A DNA stretch of 64,000 nucleotides from Paraburkholderia hospita. GTDB lineage: Bacteria > Pseudomonadota > Gammaproteobacteria > Burkholderiales > Burkholderiaceae. The notes beneath the pieces were generated by a model. The model did no database searches, was not told where the DNA came from, and saw only the letters and a program-made list of their open reading frames with translations. Positions 43,739 through 52,526 of the stretch are shown piece after piece; positions within the stretch are counted from its first letter, which is position 1, and the number at the start of each line of letters is the position of its first letter. The stretch covers positions 1,240,001 through 1,304,000 of the forward strand of contig NZ_CP026106.1 in the NCBI RefSeq assembly GCF_002902965.1, written 5' to 3'. The translations under genes were made by a program, and so were the position numbers.

Positions 43739-44587
43739 ATGCAAGTCGAACCCTTGACGTGTACGATCGGCGCCGAACTGACGGGCGTGCATCTCGCCGA
43801 TGCGATCCACGATGACGGCCTGTTTGCGGAAATCCGTGCGGCGCTGCTGAAACACCGCGTGGTGTTCCTGCGCGACCAGGAGATCACGCGCACCGAGCAT
43901 GTTGCGTTTGCGCGCCGGTTCGGAGAACTGGAAGATCATCCCGTCGCAGGCAGCGATCCGGATCATCCGGGCCTCGTGCGCATCTACAAGAATCCGGACC
44001 AGCCCAACGACCGCTACGAAAACGCTTGGCACGCCGACGCCACCTGGCGGGAAGCGCCGCAGTTCGGCGCGGTGCTGCGTTGCGTGGAGTGTCCGCCCGT
44101 GGGCGGCGACACGATGTGGGCGAATATGGTCCTCGCCTACGAGAACCTGCCGGAGCACATCAAGACGCAAATCGCGGACTTGCGTGCCCGCCACAGTATC
44201 GAGGCGAGTTTCGGCGCCGCGATGCCCATCGAGAAACGCCTCGCACTGAAGGCGCAATTCCCGGACGCGGAGCACCCGGTGGTGCGCACGCACCCTGAAA
44301 CAGGCGAGAAGGTGTTGTTCGTGAATGCTTTCACCACGCATTTCACCAACTATCACACGCCGGCACGAGTGCGCTTCGGGCAGGACGCGAATCCGGGTGC
44401 GGGCGATCTGCTGCGCTATCTGGTCAGCCAGGCTTACCTACCCGAGTACCAGGTGCGCTGGCGCTGGAAGCCGAACAGCATCGCGATATGGGACAACCGC
44501 AGCACGCAACACTATGCGGTGATGGACTACGCGCCGTGCCATCGCAAGATGGAGCGCGCCGGGATTATCGGCGACAAGCCGTATTGA
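43739..44587 (+). CDS. TauD/TfdA-family 2-oxoglutarate/Fe(II) dioxygenase
   Basis: A 282-residue member of the TauD/TfdA family. The iron facial triad is visible as His98 and Asp100 (WHADATW) with His258 (STQHYAV); Arg273 (KMERAGI) fits the 2-oxoglutarate carboxylate. The N-terminal TCTIGAELTGVHLAD and VVFLRDQEITRTEHVAFARRFGELEDHP stretches are standard. Such enzymes hydroxylate substrates next to S, N or O heteroatoms so that they split (taurine, 2,4-D, alkyl sulfates). GAGGA lies before the ATG, 10 bases after qor. In this cluster it would perform the first oxygen-dependent attack. Confidence 0.93.
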   Translation: MQVEPLTCTIGAELTGVHLADAIHDDGLFAEIRAALLKHRVVFLRDQEITRTEHVAFARRFGELEDHPVAGSDPDHPGLVRIYKNPDQPNDRYENAWHADATWREAPQFGAVLRCVECPPVGGDTMWANMVLAYENLPEHIKTQIADLRARHSIEASFGAAMPIEKRLALKAQFPDAEHPVVRTHPETGEKVLFVNAFTTHFTNYHTPARVRFGQDANPGAGDLLRYLVSQAYLPEYQVRWRWKPNSIAIWDNRSTQHYAVMDYAPCHRKMERAGIIGDKPY

Positions 44588-44606
44588 TGGGAAAGGCAAC
44601 GTCGTC

Positions 44607-45167
44607 ATGACTCTCGGTATCACACCCACCATTCTGATCGTGCCGGGCTTGCGCGATCACGTCGCCGGGCATTGGCAAACGCTGCTGGAGCAGACGTTGC
44701 CGAACGCGGCTTCCGTGCCGCCGCTCGAATACGACGGGCTCAGTTGCGCGGCGCGTGTCGCGGCACTCGATGCGGCGCTCGCGAAAATCGACGGCCCGGT
44801 GATTCTGGTGGCGCATAGCGCGGGCGTGATGATCACGGTGCATTGGGCGAGGCAGCACGACCGCAAGATTCACGGTGCGCTGCTCGCAGCGCCTGCCGAC
44901 CTCGAAACGCCGCTGCCGGCTGGCTATCCGACTTTCGATGCGCTCGCAGTGAATGGCTGGCATCCCATTCCGCGCGAACGGCTGCCGTTTCCGAGCATCG
45001 TGGGCGCGAGCCGCAACGATCCGCTCGGGAAGTTCGAGCGTGTGGAAGCGATGGCGCATGACTGGGGCAGCCGTCTCGTCGATCTCGGCGAAGTCGGTCA
45101 CCTCAATCCCGCTGCGGGCTTTGGCGAATGGCCGATGGCGACGACGCTGATCCGCGAGTTGCTCTGA
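44607..45167 (+). CDS. RBBP9/YdeN-family serine hydrolase
   Basis: A 186-residue small alpha/beta hydrolase of the RBBP9/YdeN type. Ser71 is the nucleophile in VAHSAG, the Asp sits in GASRNDPLG, and the His in VGHLNPAAGFGEW. The N-terminal ILIVPGLRDHVAGHWQT matches the oxyanion-hole signature of this family. Function in other bacteria is poorly known; esterase or amidase activity on small molecules is likely. It follows the dioxygenase by 19 bases. It could release a product or hydrolyse a CoA thioester arising in the pathway. Confidence 0.9.
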   Translation: MTLGITPTILIVPGLRDHVAGHWQTLLEQTLPNAASVPPLEYDGLSCAARVAALDAALAKIDGPVILVAHSAGVMITVHWARQHDRKIHGALLAAPADLETPLPAGYPTFDALAVNGWHPIPRERLPFPSIVGASRNDPLGKFERVEAMAHDWGSRLVDLGEVGHLNPAAGFGEWPMATTLIRELL

Positions 45168-45206
45168 GCTGACTGTTACCTCATTTGGCAAGAAAAGGAG
45201 CCTGCG

Positions 45207-45617
45207 ATGTCACGTCAGGTAGGGATCGGTGTTGCCGGCGAAATCGAACCGGGCCAGCGCAAGCGGGTATTCGTCGACGGTCGATGCATCGTGGTTTTCA
45301 ACGTCGATGGTGCGATTTACGCGATCGACGACTCGTGCCCGCACAACGGCGCGTCGCTCGGGAATGGTCAGCTGGAAGGGTGCGTACTGCGCTGTCCCGC
45401 ACACGGCCTGCGTTTCGATCTGCGCACGGGATGCACGCCCGGAACGGGCGGCTTGAGCCTCATCAGGTTCGCCGTTGAGACAGTCGATTCGAAGCTGGTC
45501 CTGAATCTCGACGAACAGAACACAGTGCTGACGAACGTGACAGGCGGCAATGCAGCAGGACAACCGGAAGCGCGGCAGTGCGCGACCAGACAGGAGAAGC
45601 AACAATGCAAGGTTTGA
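45207..45617 (+). CDS. Stand-alone Rieske [2Fe-2S] ferredoxin
   Basis: A 136-residue Rieske protein. The cluster ligands are Cys44 and His46 (CPHNGA) and Cys63 and His66 (CPAH), the ordinary C-x-H/C-x2-H pair. It has no membrane anchor, so it resembles the soluble ferredoxins of multicomponent dioxygenases. The last 30 residues, after VLNLDEQN, are low complexity and of unknown purpose. AAAGGAG precedes the ATG. Its 3' end overlaps the start of the ligase gene by 13 bases. No Rieske-type oxygenase or ferredoxin reductase is in this window, so the electron partner is unclear. Confidence 0.93.
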   Translation: MSRQVGIGVAGEIEPGQRKRVFVDGRCIVVFNVDGAIYAIDDSCPHNGASLGNGQLEGCVLRCPAHGLRFDLRTGCTPGTGGLSLIRFAVETVDSKLVLNLDEQNTVLTNVTGGNAAGQPEARQCATRQEKQQCKV

Positions 45618-47233
45618 TGATGCAGCAGCCGCTGCTGGTCGCGTCGCTGCTCACGCATGCGGAACGTCATCACGGTGGGCAGGAAATCGTGTCGCGACGC
45701 GTCGAAGGGGATATTCACCGCTATTCGTACCGGGACCTCGCGCAACGCGCACGCGGCATGGCCAATGCGCTTGCCGCCCTCGGCATCGAGCAAGGCGAGC
45801 GGGTAGGGACGCTCGCATGGAATGGCTACCGCCATATGGAGCTTTACTTTGCCGTGTCGGGTTCCGGCGCCGTGTTGCATACGCTCAACCCACGGCTGCA
45901 TGTCGATCAGCTCGCGTACATCATCGAGCACGCGCAGGATCGCATCGTGTTCTTCGACCTCACGTTCCTGCCGTTGATCGAGAGCGTCGCGTCGCGCGTG
46001 AAAAGCCCGAAGATTTTCGTCGCGATGACCGATCGGGCGCACATGCCGACAACGCATGGCCTGTCCTCGATGCTGATGTGCTATGAGGATCTCATCGATC
46101 TTCACCATGATGTATTCGAATGGCCGCTGCTCGACGAAAACAGCGCCTCGTCGCTGTGCTACACGTCGGGCACCACGGGCAATCCGAAGGGCGTGCTGTA
46201 CAGCCACCGCTCGACCGTGCTGCACACCTATGCGGCAGCGTTGCCCGATTCGCTCAACTGTTCGGCGCGCGATGCAATTCTCCCCGTCGTGCCGATGTTC
46301 CATGTGAACGCATGGGGATTGCCGTATATCGCGTGTATGGTCGGCGCAAAGCTGGTGTTTCCGGGGCCGGCGCTCGACGGTAAATCCCTCTACGAACTGA
46401 TCGAAGCAGAGCAGGTCACCTTGTCGGCGGGTGTGCCGACGGTCTGGCAGGGACTGCTCGCACACGTCGACGCGATCAAGGGTGCGTTCTCGCATATGAG
46501 GCGCACGATCGTCGGCGGCGCAGCGTGTCCGACTGCGATGACGGCCGCATTCAGGGAGTCTCATCGCGTCGAGGTCCTGCACGCCTGGGGAATGACGGAA
46601 TTGAGCCCGGTCGGCACGGTCTGTAGTCTCAAGGCGCATCAGCTTTCGCTGCCTGTCAGCGAGCGTTACGCGGTCCAGGCGAAGCAGGGGCGCGGGGTGT
46701 TCGGCATCGACATGAAGATCGTCGATGCGGATGGCAACGCGTTGCCGTGGGACGGCATTGCGGCGGGCGATCTGCTGGTGCGCGGTCCGTGGGTCGCGAG
46801 GGAGTACTTTGGCAGCGAAGGCCAGTCGCCGCTGCGCGACGGCTGGTTTCCGACGGGCGACATCGCAAGGATCGACGCTGATGGTTTCATGCAGATCACC
46901 GATCGCAGCAAGGACGTCATCAAGTCGGGCGGAGAATGGATCAGTTCGACCGACATCGAAAACGTCGCGTGCCTGCACCCCGACGTGACGACTGCCGTCT
47001 GCATTGCCGCGCGGCATGCGAAGTGGGACGAACGGCCGTTGCTGCTGATCGTGAAGAAGCCGGGAAGCGGGCTGGACGCGAACGGAGTGCTGGCTTTCCT
47101 CGACGGACGCATTGCCCGATGGTGGAAACCCGACGCCGTGGTGTTCGTCGATACCGTTCCTATCGGCGCAACCGGCAAGGTGCTCAAGAACCAGTTGAGA
47201 GATCAATTCGGCGACTACTACCTGACGGCCTGA
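45605..47233 (+). CDS. AMP-forming acyl-CoA synthetase (medium/long-chain type)
   Basis: A 542-residue acyl-adenylate-forming ligase. The P-loop is YTSGTTGNPKGV, followed by HAWGMTELSPVG (A5 motif), DGWFPTGDIARIDADG (A7) and ITDRSKDVIKSGGEWIS (A8); GATGKVLKN gives the C-terminal catalytic lysine. It closely recalls medium-chain fatty-acid and 3-methylmercaptopropionate CoA ligases. The ATG at 45605 has GGAGAAGC upstream and overlaps the Rieske gene. It would activate the cluster's carboxylic-acid substrate or product to a CoA thioester, the form that feeds beta-oxidation and, via enoyl-CoA, phaJ. Confidence 0.93.
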   Translation: MQGLMMQQPLLVASLLTHAERHHGGQEIVSRRVEGDIHRYSYRDLAQRARGMANALAALGIEQGERVGTLAWNGYRHMELYFAVSGSGAVLHTLNPRLHVDQLAYIIEHAQDRIVFFDLTFLPLIESVASRVKSPKIFVAMTDRAHMPTTHGLSSMLMCYEDLIDLHHDVFEWPLLDENSASSLCYTSGTTGNPKGVLYSHRSTVLHTYAAALPDSLNCSARDAILPVVPMFHVNAWGLPYIACMVGAKLVFPGPALDGKSLYELIEAEQVTLSAGVPTVWQGLLAHVDAIKGAFSHMRRTIVGGAACPTAMTAAFRESHRVEVLHAWGMTELSPVGTVCSLKAHQLSLPVSERYAVQAKQGRGVFGIDMKIVDADGNALPWDGIAAGDLLVRGPWVAREYFGSEGQSPLRDGWFPTGDIARIDADGFMQITDRSKDVIKSGGEWISSTDIENVACLHPDVTTAVCIAARHAKWDERPLLLIVKKPGSGLDANGVLAFLDGRIARWWKPDAVVFVDTVPIGATGKVLKNQLRDQFGDYYLTA

Positions 47234-47316
47234 CACGCGAACCTGAGAGGCACGCGTTCATTTGATCAAACAACGACCGGGAACATCCCGGCACTTATAG
47301 AACCAGAGGAGACAAG

Positions 47317-48462
47317 ATGAAACTGAAGTTATGCTGCGCTGCTGCGCTGGCGATTTTCGCCACGGTGGCCCATGCGCAATCGTCGGTCACGCTGTATGGC
47401 GTCATCGACACCGGGATGCTGTATCAGAGCACGTCGGCGGCAACGTTCCAGCCGCATGCGCCTAACCTCGGCCACGTTTACCAGCTCAAGGACGGCGGTA
47501 TCTACGCCAGCTTCTGGGGGCTCAAGGGAAGCGAGGATATCGGCGGCGGCTACAAGATCAACTTCAAGCTGCAGGGCGTATTCAACTCCACGAACGGCAA
47601 GTTCGGTCTCGCCGATACGCCCGGCACGACCGCGATCTTCAACCAGTTTGCGACGGTCGGGGTATCCGGGCCATTCGGAACATTCGACGCCGGACGGCAG
47701 ATCATCCCGATGATCTACGCGATGGCCGAAACCGACGTGCGCGGCGCGCAGTATTTCGGCAGTATCCTGACTGCATGGCTTGGCATCAATCAGGCGGCCG
47801 GCTGGCCCGGCACCAGCACCAACGCGCCGATCGGCGCCCTGTATGACAGCAATGCGCTCGTCTACAACTCGCCGAAATTTTATGGTGCTTCGCTTGCACT
47901 CGAGTACGCGCCGGGCGGCGTCGCGGGTCAGTTCCAGGGCGGTACGCGTGAATCCGCCGTGCTCAAATATTCGAACTACGGTCTGAATCTGTCTGCCGTG
48001 TACTACAACGGACACGATACCAATCCGTTCCCGCTGACGTATCCGGCCGCTCCCGCCGTGCCCGCGACAGGTCTCGCCAACAACCGTTTCTACTATTTTG
48101 GCGCGATGTACACGATCAGCGGGTTTTCGATATCCGCGTCTTACGGCATCGGCAAGAATCCGGCAAAAAGCAATACTGCCGATTTCGAAATGATATCGGG
48201 CGGCCTTGGCTACCAGTTCAACCCTAGCTTCAAGGTTACGTCCGGCTACTACTACCTGAAGGACCGGAACAATTCAGCGAACCACTCGAGCGAATTCGCA
48301 GTGGGCGCGGAATACAACCTGTCCAAACGGACCAAGGCCTACGCGCAGGTCGGCTATGTCGACAACAAGGGGACCATGAACCAGACGATCATCTACGGCG
48401 CGCCGGTTGCGCCGGGAGAGTCCACCACTGCGGCAATGGTCGGCATTCGCCATGCGTTCTGA
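47317..48462 (+). CDS. Gram-negative trimeric porin
   Basis: A 381-residue outer-membrane porin. A signal peptide (LKLCCAAALAIFATVAHA) is followed by QSSVTLYGVIDTGM, the invariant start of the Burkholderiales porin barrel. GLKGSEDIGGGYKINFKLQG, FGTFDAGRQ and a terminal aromatic residue (IRHAF) are further hallmarks. GAGGAG lies before the ATG. It is the last gene of the cluster, 83 bases after the ligase, and most likely lets the substrate cross the outer membrane; the different loop composition compared with the porin at 4440 suggests different selectivity. Confidence 0.93.
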   Translation: MKLKLCCAAALAIFATVAHAQSSVTLYGVIDTGMLYQSTSAATFQPHAPNLGHVYQLKDGGIYASFWGLKGSEDIGGGYKINFKLQGVFNSTNGKFGLADTPGTTAIFNQFATVGVSGPFGTFDAGRQIIPMIYAMAETDVRGAQYFGSILTAWLGINQAAGWPGTSTNAPIGALYDSNALVYNSPKFYGASLALEYAPGGVAGQFQGGTRESAVLKYSNYGLNLSAVYYNGHDTNPFPLTYPAAPAVPATGLANNRFYYFGAMYTISGFSISASYGIGKNPAKSNTADFEMISGGLGYQFNPSFKVTSGYYYLKDRNNSANHSSEFAVGAEYNLSKRTKAYAQVGYVDNKGTMNQTIIYGAPVAPGESTTAAMVGIRHAF

Positions 48463-48492
48463 GTTCACCACGAAGATCAACGGGAGTATTCG

Positions 48493-48882
48493 ATGAAAGA
48501 CAATCACATAGTTGAACTGGCCGTCGCGCTATTGTTCGTCGCAGCGTCCATGAATGCATGGCCCCAGTCGGGTCAGCCAGCAAGTGGGCCTGCCAGTGTA
48601 CCGGGCGCATCCGCGATGACGGCGTCCGGCGCAGCCGCACCGGCTACCGGAAGGAAAGCAGATAGAGCGCTGCGTCGGAAAGTGTATGCGGCCATTGGAA
48701 AGCAAAAGGAGATCAGTGCCGGGGATATCGGCGTCACCGCGAAAGACGGCGCGATAACGTTGTATGGCTCGGTTACCGATGCATCGCAGATCGACAAGGT
48801 CGTGGAGCTCGCGAAAGGCGTTCCGGGCGTGACTTCGGTGACTAACAAACTGGCTGTGAAGAAGCCTCTCGGCGGGATGTAG
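48493..48882 (+). CDS. BON-domain exported protein
   Basis: A 129-residue periplasmic protein. Its N-terminal hydrophobic segment (IVELAVALLFVAASMNAWP) acts as signal peptide, a Pro/Ala/Ser-rich spacer follows, then one BON domain (about residues 55-123: LRRKVYAAIGKQKEISAGDIGVTAKDGAITLYGSVTDASQIDKVVELAKGVPGVTSVTNKL). BON domains bind phospholipid or envelope surfaces, as in OsmY. GGGAG precedes the ATG. It lies 30 bases after the porin and may be cotranscribed, but is a general envelope-stress type protein. Confidence 0.88.
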   Translation: MKDNHIVELAVALLFVAASMNAWPQSGQPASGPASVPGASAMTASGAAAPATGRKADRALRRKVYAAIGKQKEISAGDIGVTAKDGAITLYGSVTDASQIDKVVELAKGVPGVTSVTNKLAVKKPLGGM

Positions 48883-49043
48883 GCGGTCTTGGTCGGTGGC
48901 GGTGACGATGTGTGAGTCGGAGTAGCGGGCCGCAATCGTAACTAAAGTCCTCTTCGCCTCTTGCTTCAAGCCGAGCCGTTTGAAACAGGCGGATAAAAGG
49001 CTTTCGCGATCGACGTTTCCGGTTCCGGGCAGAGGCGCAGAAA

Positions 49044-50894
49044 CTACCGTTCATTCAAGGGCGAGGTTGTGTCAGGCACCCAGATCTGAACACAGTTGCG
49101 TCCGTGATTCTTGGCTGCGTACAACGCTGCGTCGGCGCGTTCCTGTGTTGCGCTGAGATCGCTTTCTTTCTCATCGTACAGGGCGATGCCGATGCTGAGC
49201 GTTTGCGAAACCGTAGCTCCGGATTCGAGCGATATAGGCGTGTCCTGCACGGCGATACGAATGCGTTCGGCGATCGTTCGCGCCTGTTCGAGATCGGTAT
49301 CCAGCAGGATCGCGGCAAATTCTTCGCCTCCAAGCCTGGCCGCCAGATCGTCTTCGCGAAGTGCATTCTCGAACGACCGGGCGGTCACCTGAAGCACGCG
49401 ATCGCCGGCCGCATGTCCCCACGTGTCGTTGACGCGTTTGAAGAAATCCAGGTCCAATGCCAGAACGGATAGCGGCCGGTGATGACGTCGCGCGTGTTCG
49501 ACTGCTTTTTCGGCTGCCTTTGCGAAATACCGGCGATTGGCGAGCCCGGTCAGCGCATCGAAGTCGGCTTCTGTCCGAAGTTGTTTAAGCAATTGATGTT
49601 GATGGGTGATATCCACCAGTGTGACGAGTAGTGAATCCGGTTCATCTCCTTTATCACCTGTTCGAAGCCGGGTGCAATGCACGAGCATGTGCCGGATTCC
49701 GTCACGCGTGAGAAGAGGAACGGGCTCGTCCGTAACGACTTCACGCACTCGCGTCCAACTGCCGGCGTCGACAAAGAGCCGGGAAAACGGTTGGCCCTTA
49801 CCGGCTACGGCGCCAAACAGCGCAAGCAGCGCTTCATTGGCCAGCACGATATTCTCCGTTTTGATGTCGACGATCGTGACGGGTGTCGGCATGTTTTGCA
49901 CGATGGTCAATACCGTGCCCGCAAATCCCTCGATTCGATCGTGCAGGCGGTGCTCACGCTGGATAAGCAGCACGCCGCCCGCCAACATCAGAAGGAGCAG
50001 GGTAGTCCCGGCGAGATTGATGTACATGCTGTTCCGCAGACTGTCGCGGTAGCCGCTGACGGCGTAACCGACGTCCAGTGTCCAGTAACCGGCGGCCGGT
50101 CCCAACACTATCCTGCGCGTCGCGACGAGGCGCTCGGTCGGGTCAAAACTCCAGCGCGCATAGTGAGTGCCCGGGATTGGTCCTTGGCGAGCAGCATTGT
50201 CTTCAACGAGTTCATGCCCGATTGCCAATCCGGAATAGCGGGGATAGCGCGCGATAACACGATGCTCGCTGTCGCTCAATATGATCGCGGTGCCATTCAC
50301 CAGCTTCACGCCTTCGAGCAGGTGCTGTTCGAGGGGAATCAGATAGACCGCGATGGCATCGAATTTCCCCGCCCGGTTGCGATGGCCTTCTGCTACGACC
50401 AGCGCGCCGCTTTGCCTCCACACAACAGGTAGCCAGAGATGGGTAGCGGGGGCGGCGCGTACCGTGTCCAGGATGGTAGTGAAGTTCGATATTTCGTTGC
50501 GGATGCCGGTGCGAGATCCAGCGATAAGGCGCGCACTCCCGTCAAACACGGCAATCGACGCATCGCCTAGCGACTCCTTTAGCGTGTCAGTTACATCGTG
50601 GAGAGATTTATCGGTGAGGTTGTCTGCGTCGATCAGGGTTCGCGTGACAGCCATCATCCCATTGAGATCCCGGAGGCGGTCTTCGACCAGCCGTTGGATA
50701 AGAGAAGTCTGTACATCCAGACGCTGTGCGGCCTGTTGATCGGCCGCCCGAAAGTCATGCAAGGACTGGTAGGTATTGACCACGATATTTGAAGCAACCA
50801 GCACGGCAAATACGGGCAACGCTTTCCGCAGCCACGACTTGCGCATGACGGGATTAAGCGACCAGCTAACAGTCGTGTTGAATGATCGCAGCAT
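49044..50894 (-). CDS. Diguanylate cyclase with Cache-like sensor, PAS and GGDEF domains
   Basis: A 616-residue membrane signalling protein. A helix at about 24-40 leads to a periplasmic Cache-type sensor (about 45-285), a second helix (about 291-311), a PAS domain (about 325-440) and a GGDEF domain (about 445-605). The active-site motif is GGEEF (522-526), with the inhibitory site RxxD (Arg513-Asp516) five residues before it, so the enzyme should make c-di-GMP and be feedback-inhibited. An alternative start is ATG 50846. It is 36 bases downstream of the EAL gene on the same strand, so synthesis and breakdown of c-di-GMP are encoded together. Confidence 0.93.
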   Translation of the reverse strand: MLRSFNTTVSWSLNPVMRKSWLRKALPVFAVLVASNIVVNTYQSLHDFRAADQQAAQRLDVQTSLIQRLVEDRLRDLNGMMAVTRTLIDADNLTDKSLHDVTDTLKESLGDASIAVFDGSARLIAGSRTGIRNEISNFTTILDTVRAAPATHLWLPVVWRQSGALVVAEGHRNRAGKFDAIAVYLIPLEQHLLEGVKLVNGTAIILSDSEHRVIARYPRYSGLAIGHELVEDNAARQGPIPGTHYARWSFDPTERLVATRRIVLGPAAGYWTLDVGYAVSGYRDSLRNSMYINLAGTTLLLLMLAGGVLLIQREHRLHDRIEGFAGTVLTIVQNMPTPVTIVDIKTENIVLANEALLALFGAVAGKGQPFSRLFVDAGSWTRVREVVTDEPVPLLTRDGIRHMLVHCTRLRTGDKGDEPDSLLVTLVDITHQHQLLKQLRTEADFDALTGLANRRYFAKAAEKAVEHARRHHRPLSVLALDLDFFKRVNDTWGHAAGDRVLQVTARSFENALREDDLAARLGGEEFAAILLDTDLEQARTIAERIRIAVQDTPISLESGATVSQTLSIGIALYDEKESDLSATQERADAALYAAKNHGRNCVQIWVPDTTSPLNER

Positions 50895-50930
50895 AGTTCG
50901 CCAAAGTCAGGGGCCCGCATTCACCGCATT

Positions 50931-52526
50931 TCAACGATCGTCGCACTGTTTCATCGGCTCAAGCTGCGTTCTGGGTTCGCCGAGCCAGGCGATGAGTTCC
51001 TTGCTGCGCATCGCCTTTGCGAACAGCCAGCCCTGTCCGTACTGCACGCCCCTCTCTACCAGATAGTCGACCTGGGCATCGTGCTCCACGCCCTCCGCCA
51101 GTATTTCCACTCCTAGCTCGTGTGCCATCCTGATGATATGAGGCGCGACGATGCTCGATGCCGCATCCTGTGCAATGGTGTCGATAAACGACTTGTCTAT
51201 TTTGAGGACGTCGATTTTGAAGGTTTGCAGGTACGACAGGCTGGAATATCCGGTTCCGAAGTCGTCGATATACACCGGGTGACCGGCACGTCTGAACGCC
51301 GCTATTGTATGTCGCGTCGTGTCGGCGTCCAGGAAGATGCGCTCCGTCAATTCGATTCTGATCTGCGCGGGACGGATATCTGTTCCTCTCAGTCGAGCGG
51401 TGAGAACATCCAGGAAGCGACTCGTTTGCAAATCTTCACTGCTCACGTTGATGGAAACGTAGAACGACGGGCGCGAACGCAGGAGTGTCGTTAGTTCGTC
51501 AATCGTTTTGTCCAGTACGAGATCCGTCAATGGCTGAATAAGGCCGTTTTGCTCGGCCACTGCAACGAAGATTTCGGGCGAGATGTTACGGCCGTTCAAC
51601 TTCCATCGGACCAGCGCTTCGACGCCGACGCATTCGCCGTCCACGAGCCTGACGATGGGCTGAAAACACACGTCGATCCGCTTGTGTGCAATTGCCCATT
51701 CGAGCGTCGACGGGAAGGAGAGTTGTCGTGAGATCTTCCTGAACGAAAGCCAGCCGAACAGGCCACCCACGACAACGCCAATCGAGAGCCACATGCCAAG
51801 CAATCCCGTCCAGTTGCCGAGCAGGCTACGACGCGGGGATTTGACTACCACGGCGAGAGGCAGGGTTGCCGAACGGCCAATCGCATAGTGCCACTGGTCG
51901 CTGCTGACGTTTCCCGCCTGCTTCCAGGCGTTGAGCATATCGGCCGAATCTGCACCGGTCGACAACGCCAGAAGCGCGTTGGTGTCGCTGCTGAACACGG
52001 CGATCGGCCTTCGGGCAGGATCGATCAGATCGACGTAAGACTGGCTGTCGATCGAAACGTAATTGCCGTTACGACCCACCTGAATATCCTGGCGCGCGTT
52101 GCTGAGCGGGTTTTTATGCCTGTACCAGATCAGAAAGCCATCGTTGCTGCGCCGGTCAGGCTCAGGCATCGTCAGATGACGTGCCCGTACGTCGCCTAAA
52201 AGCGGTGAACACAAATATTGGCCGCCGCCGTAAGCGCCCGCGTCCTGCACGTATCGGTAGTTGAAGATCACACGGGCAAGTTGCGCGATGTGGGCGGACG
52301 AGCAGGGCGCGCCGGGCGTCGCCTCCATGTCGGCGATGGCGGCCAGTGCCTGATAGGAAACGAGCTCCGCACGCATGACGGCTTTCGCTGCGAATTCCCG
52401 CAGATCATCCTGTTCCCGACGCTCGGCGTCTTCTTCCGCGATATAGACGCTGGTCAATACTGGCGCAAGGGAAGCAAGGCAGCCAAGCGCGATGGAAGCC
52501 GAAACGATCGACAGTCGCTTGATCAT
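50931..52526 (-). CDS. c-di-GMP phosphodiesterase with periplasmic CSS sensor and EAL domain
   Basis: A 531-residue protein. Two membrane helices (about 8-28 and 238-260) bracket a periplasmic domain with the CSS motif (Cys75-Ser76-Ser77) and a second cysteine, Cys106, that could form the regulatory disulfide known for E. coli CSS-EAL proteins. The EAL domain (about 270-520) shows Glu303-Ala-Leu, ELTER, IDDFGTGYSSLSYL, KIDKSF and EGVE, so the catalytic set looks complete. The ATG at 52526 has AGGA 8 bases upstream; a longer frame from 52628 is not supported. It is followed by the GGDEF gene in one operon. Confidence 0.93.
   Translation of the reverse strand: MIKRLSIVSASIALGCLASLAPVLTSVYIAEEDAERREQDDLREFAAKAVMRAELVSYQALAAIADMEATPGAPCSSAHIAQLARVIFNYRYVQDAGAYGGGQYLCSPLLGDVRARHLTMPEPDRRSNDGFLIWYRHKNPLSNARQDIQVGRNGNYVSIDSQSYVDLIDPARRPIAVFSSDTNALLALSTGADSADMLNAWKQAGNVSSDQWHYAIGRSATLPLAVVVKSPRRSLLGNWTGLLGMWLSIGVVVGGLFGWLSFRKISRQLSFPSTLEWAIAHKRIDVCFQPIVRLVDGECVGVEALVRWKLNGRNISPEIFVAVAEQNGLIQPLTDLVLDKTIDELTTLLRSRPSFYVSINVSSEDLQTSRFLDVLTARLRGTDIRPAQIRIELTERIFLDADTTRHTIAAFRRAGHPVYIDDFGTGYSSLSYLQTFKIDVLKIDKSFIDTIAQDAASSIVAPHIIRMAHELGVEILAEGVEHDAQVDYLVERGVQYGQGWLFAKAMRSKELIAWLGEPRTQLEPMKQCDDR

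Noticed and set aside
45368..47236. 622-codon open frame on the minus strand
   Set aside because: Antisense to the acyl-CoA ligase, whose P-loop and A-motifs prove the plus strand is coding.
40144..48462. Cluster considered as a carnitine degradation locus because of BKACE
   Set aside because: Carnitine routes need a carnitine dehydrogenase and normally a betainyl-CoA thioesterase or hydrolase plus a GATase-type AraC regulator; none is seen.
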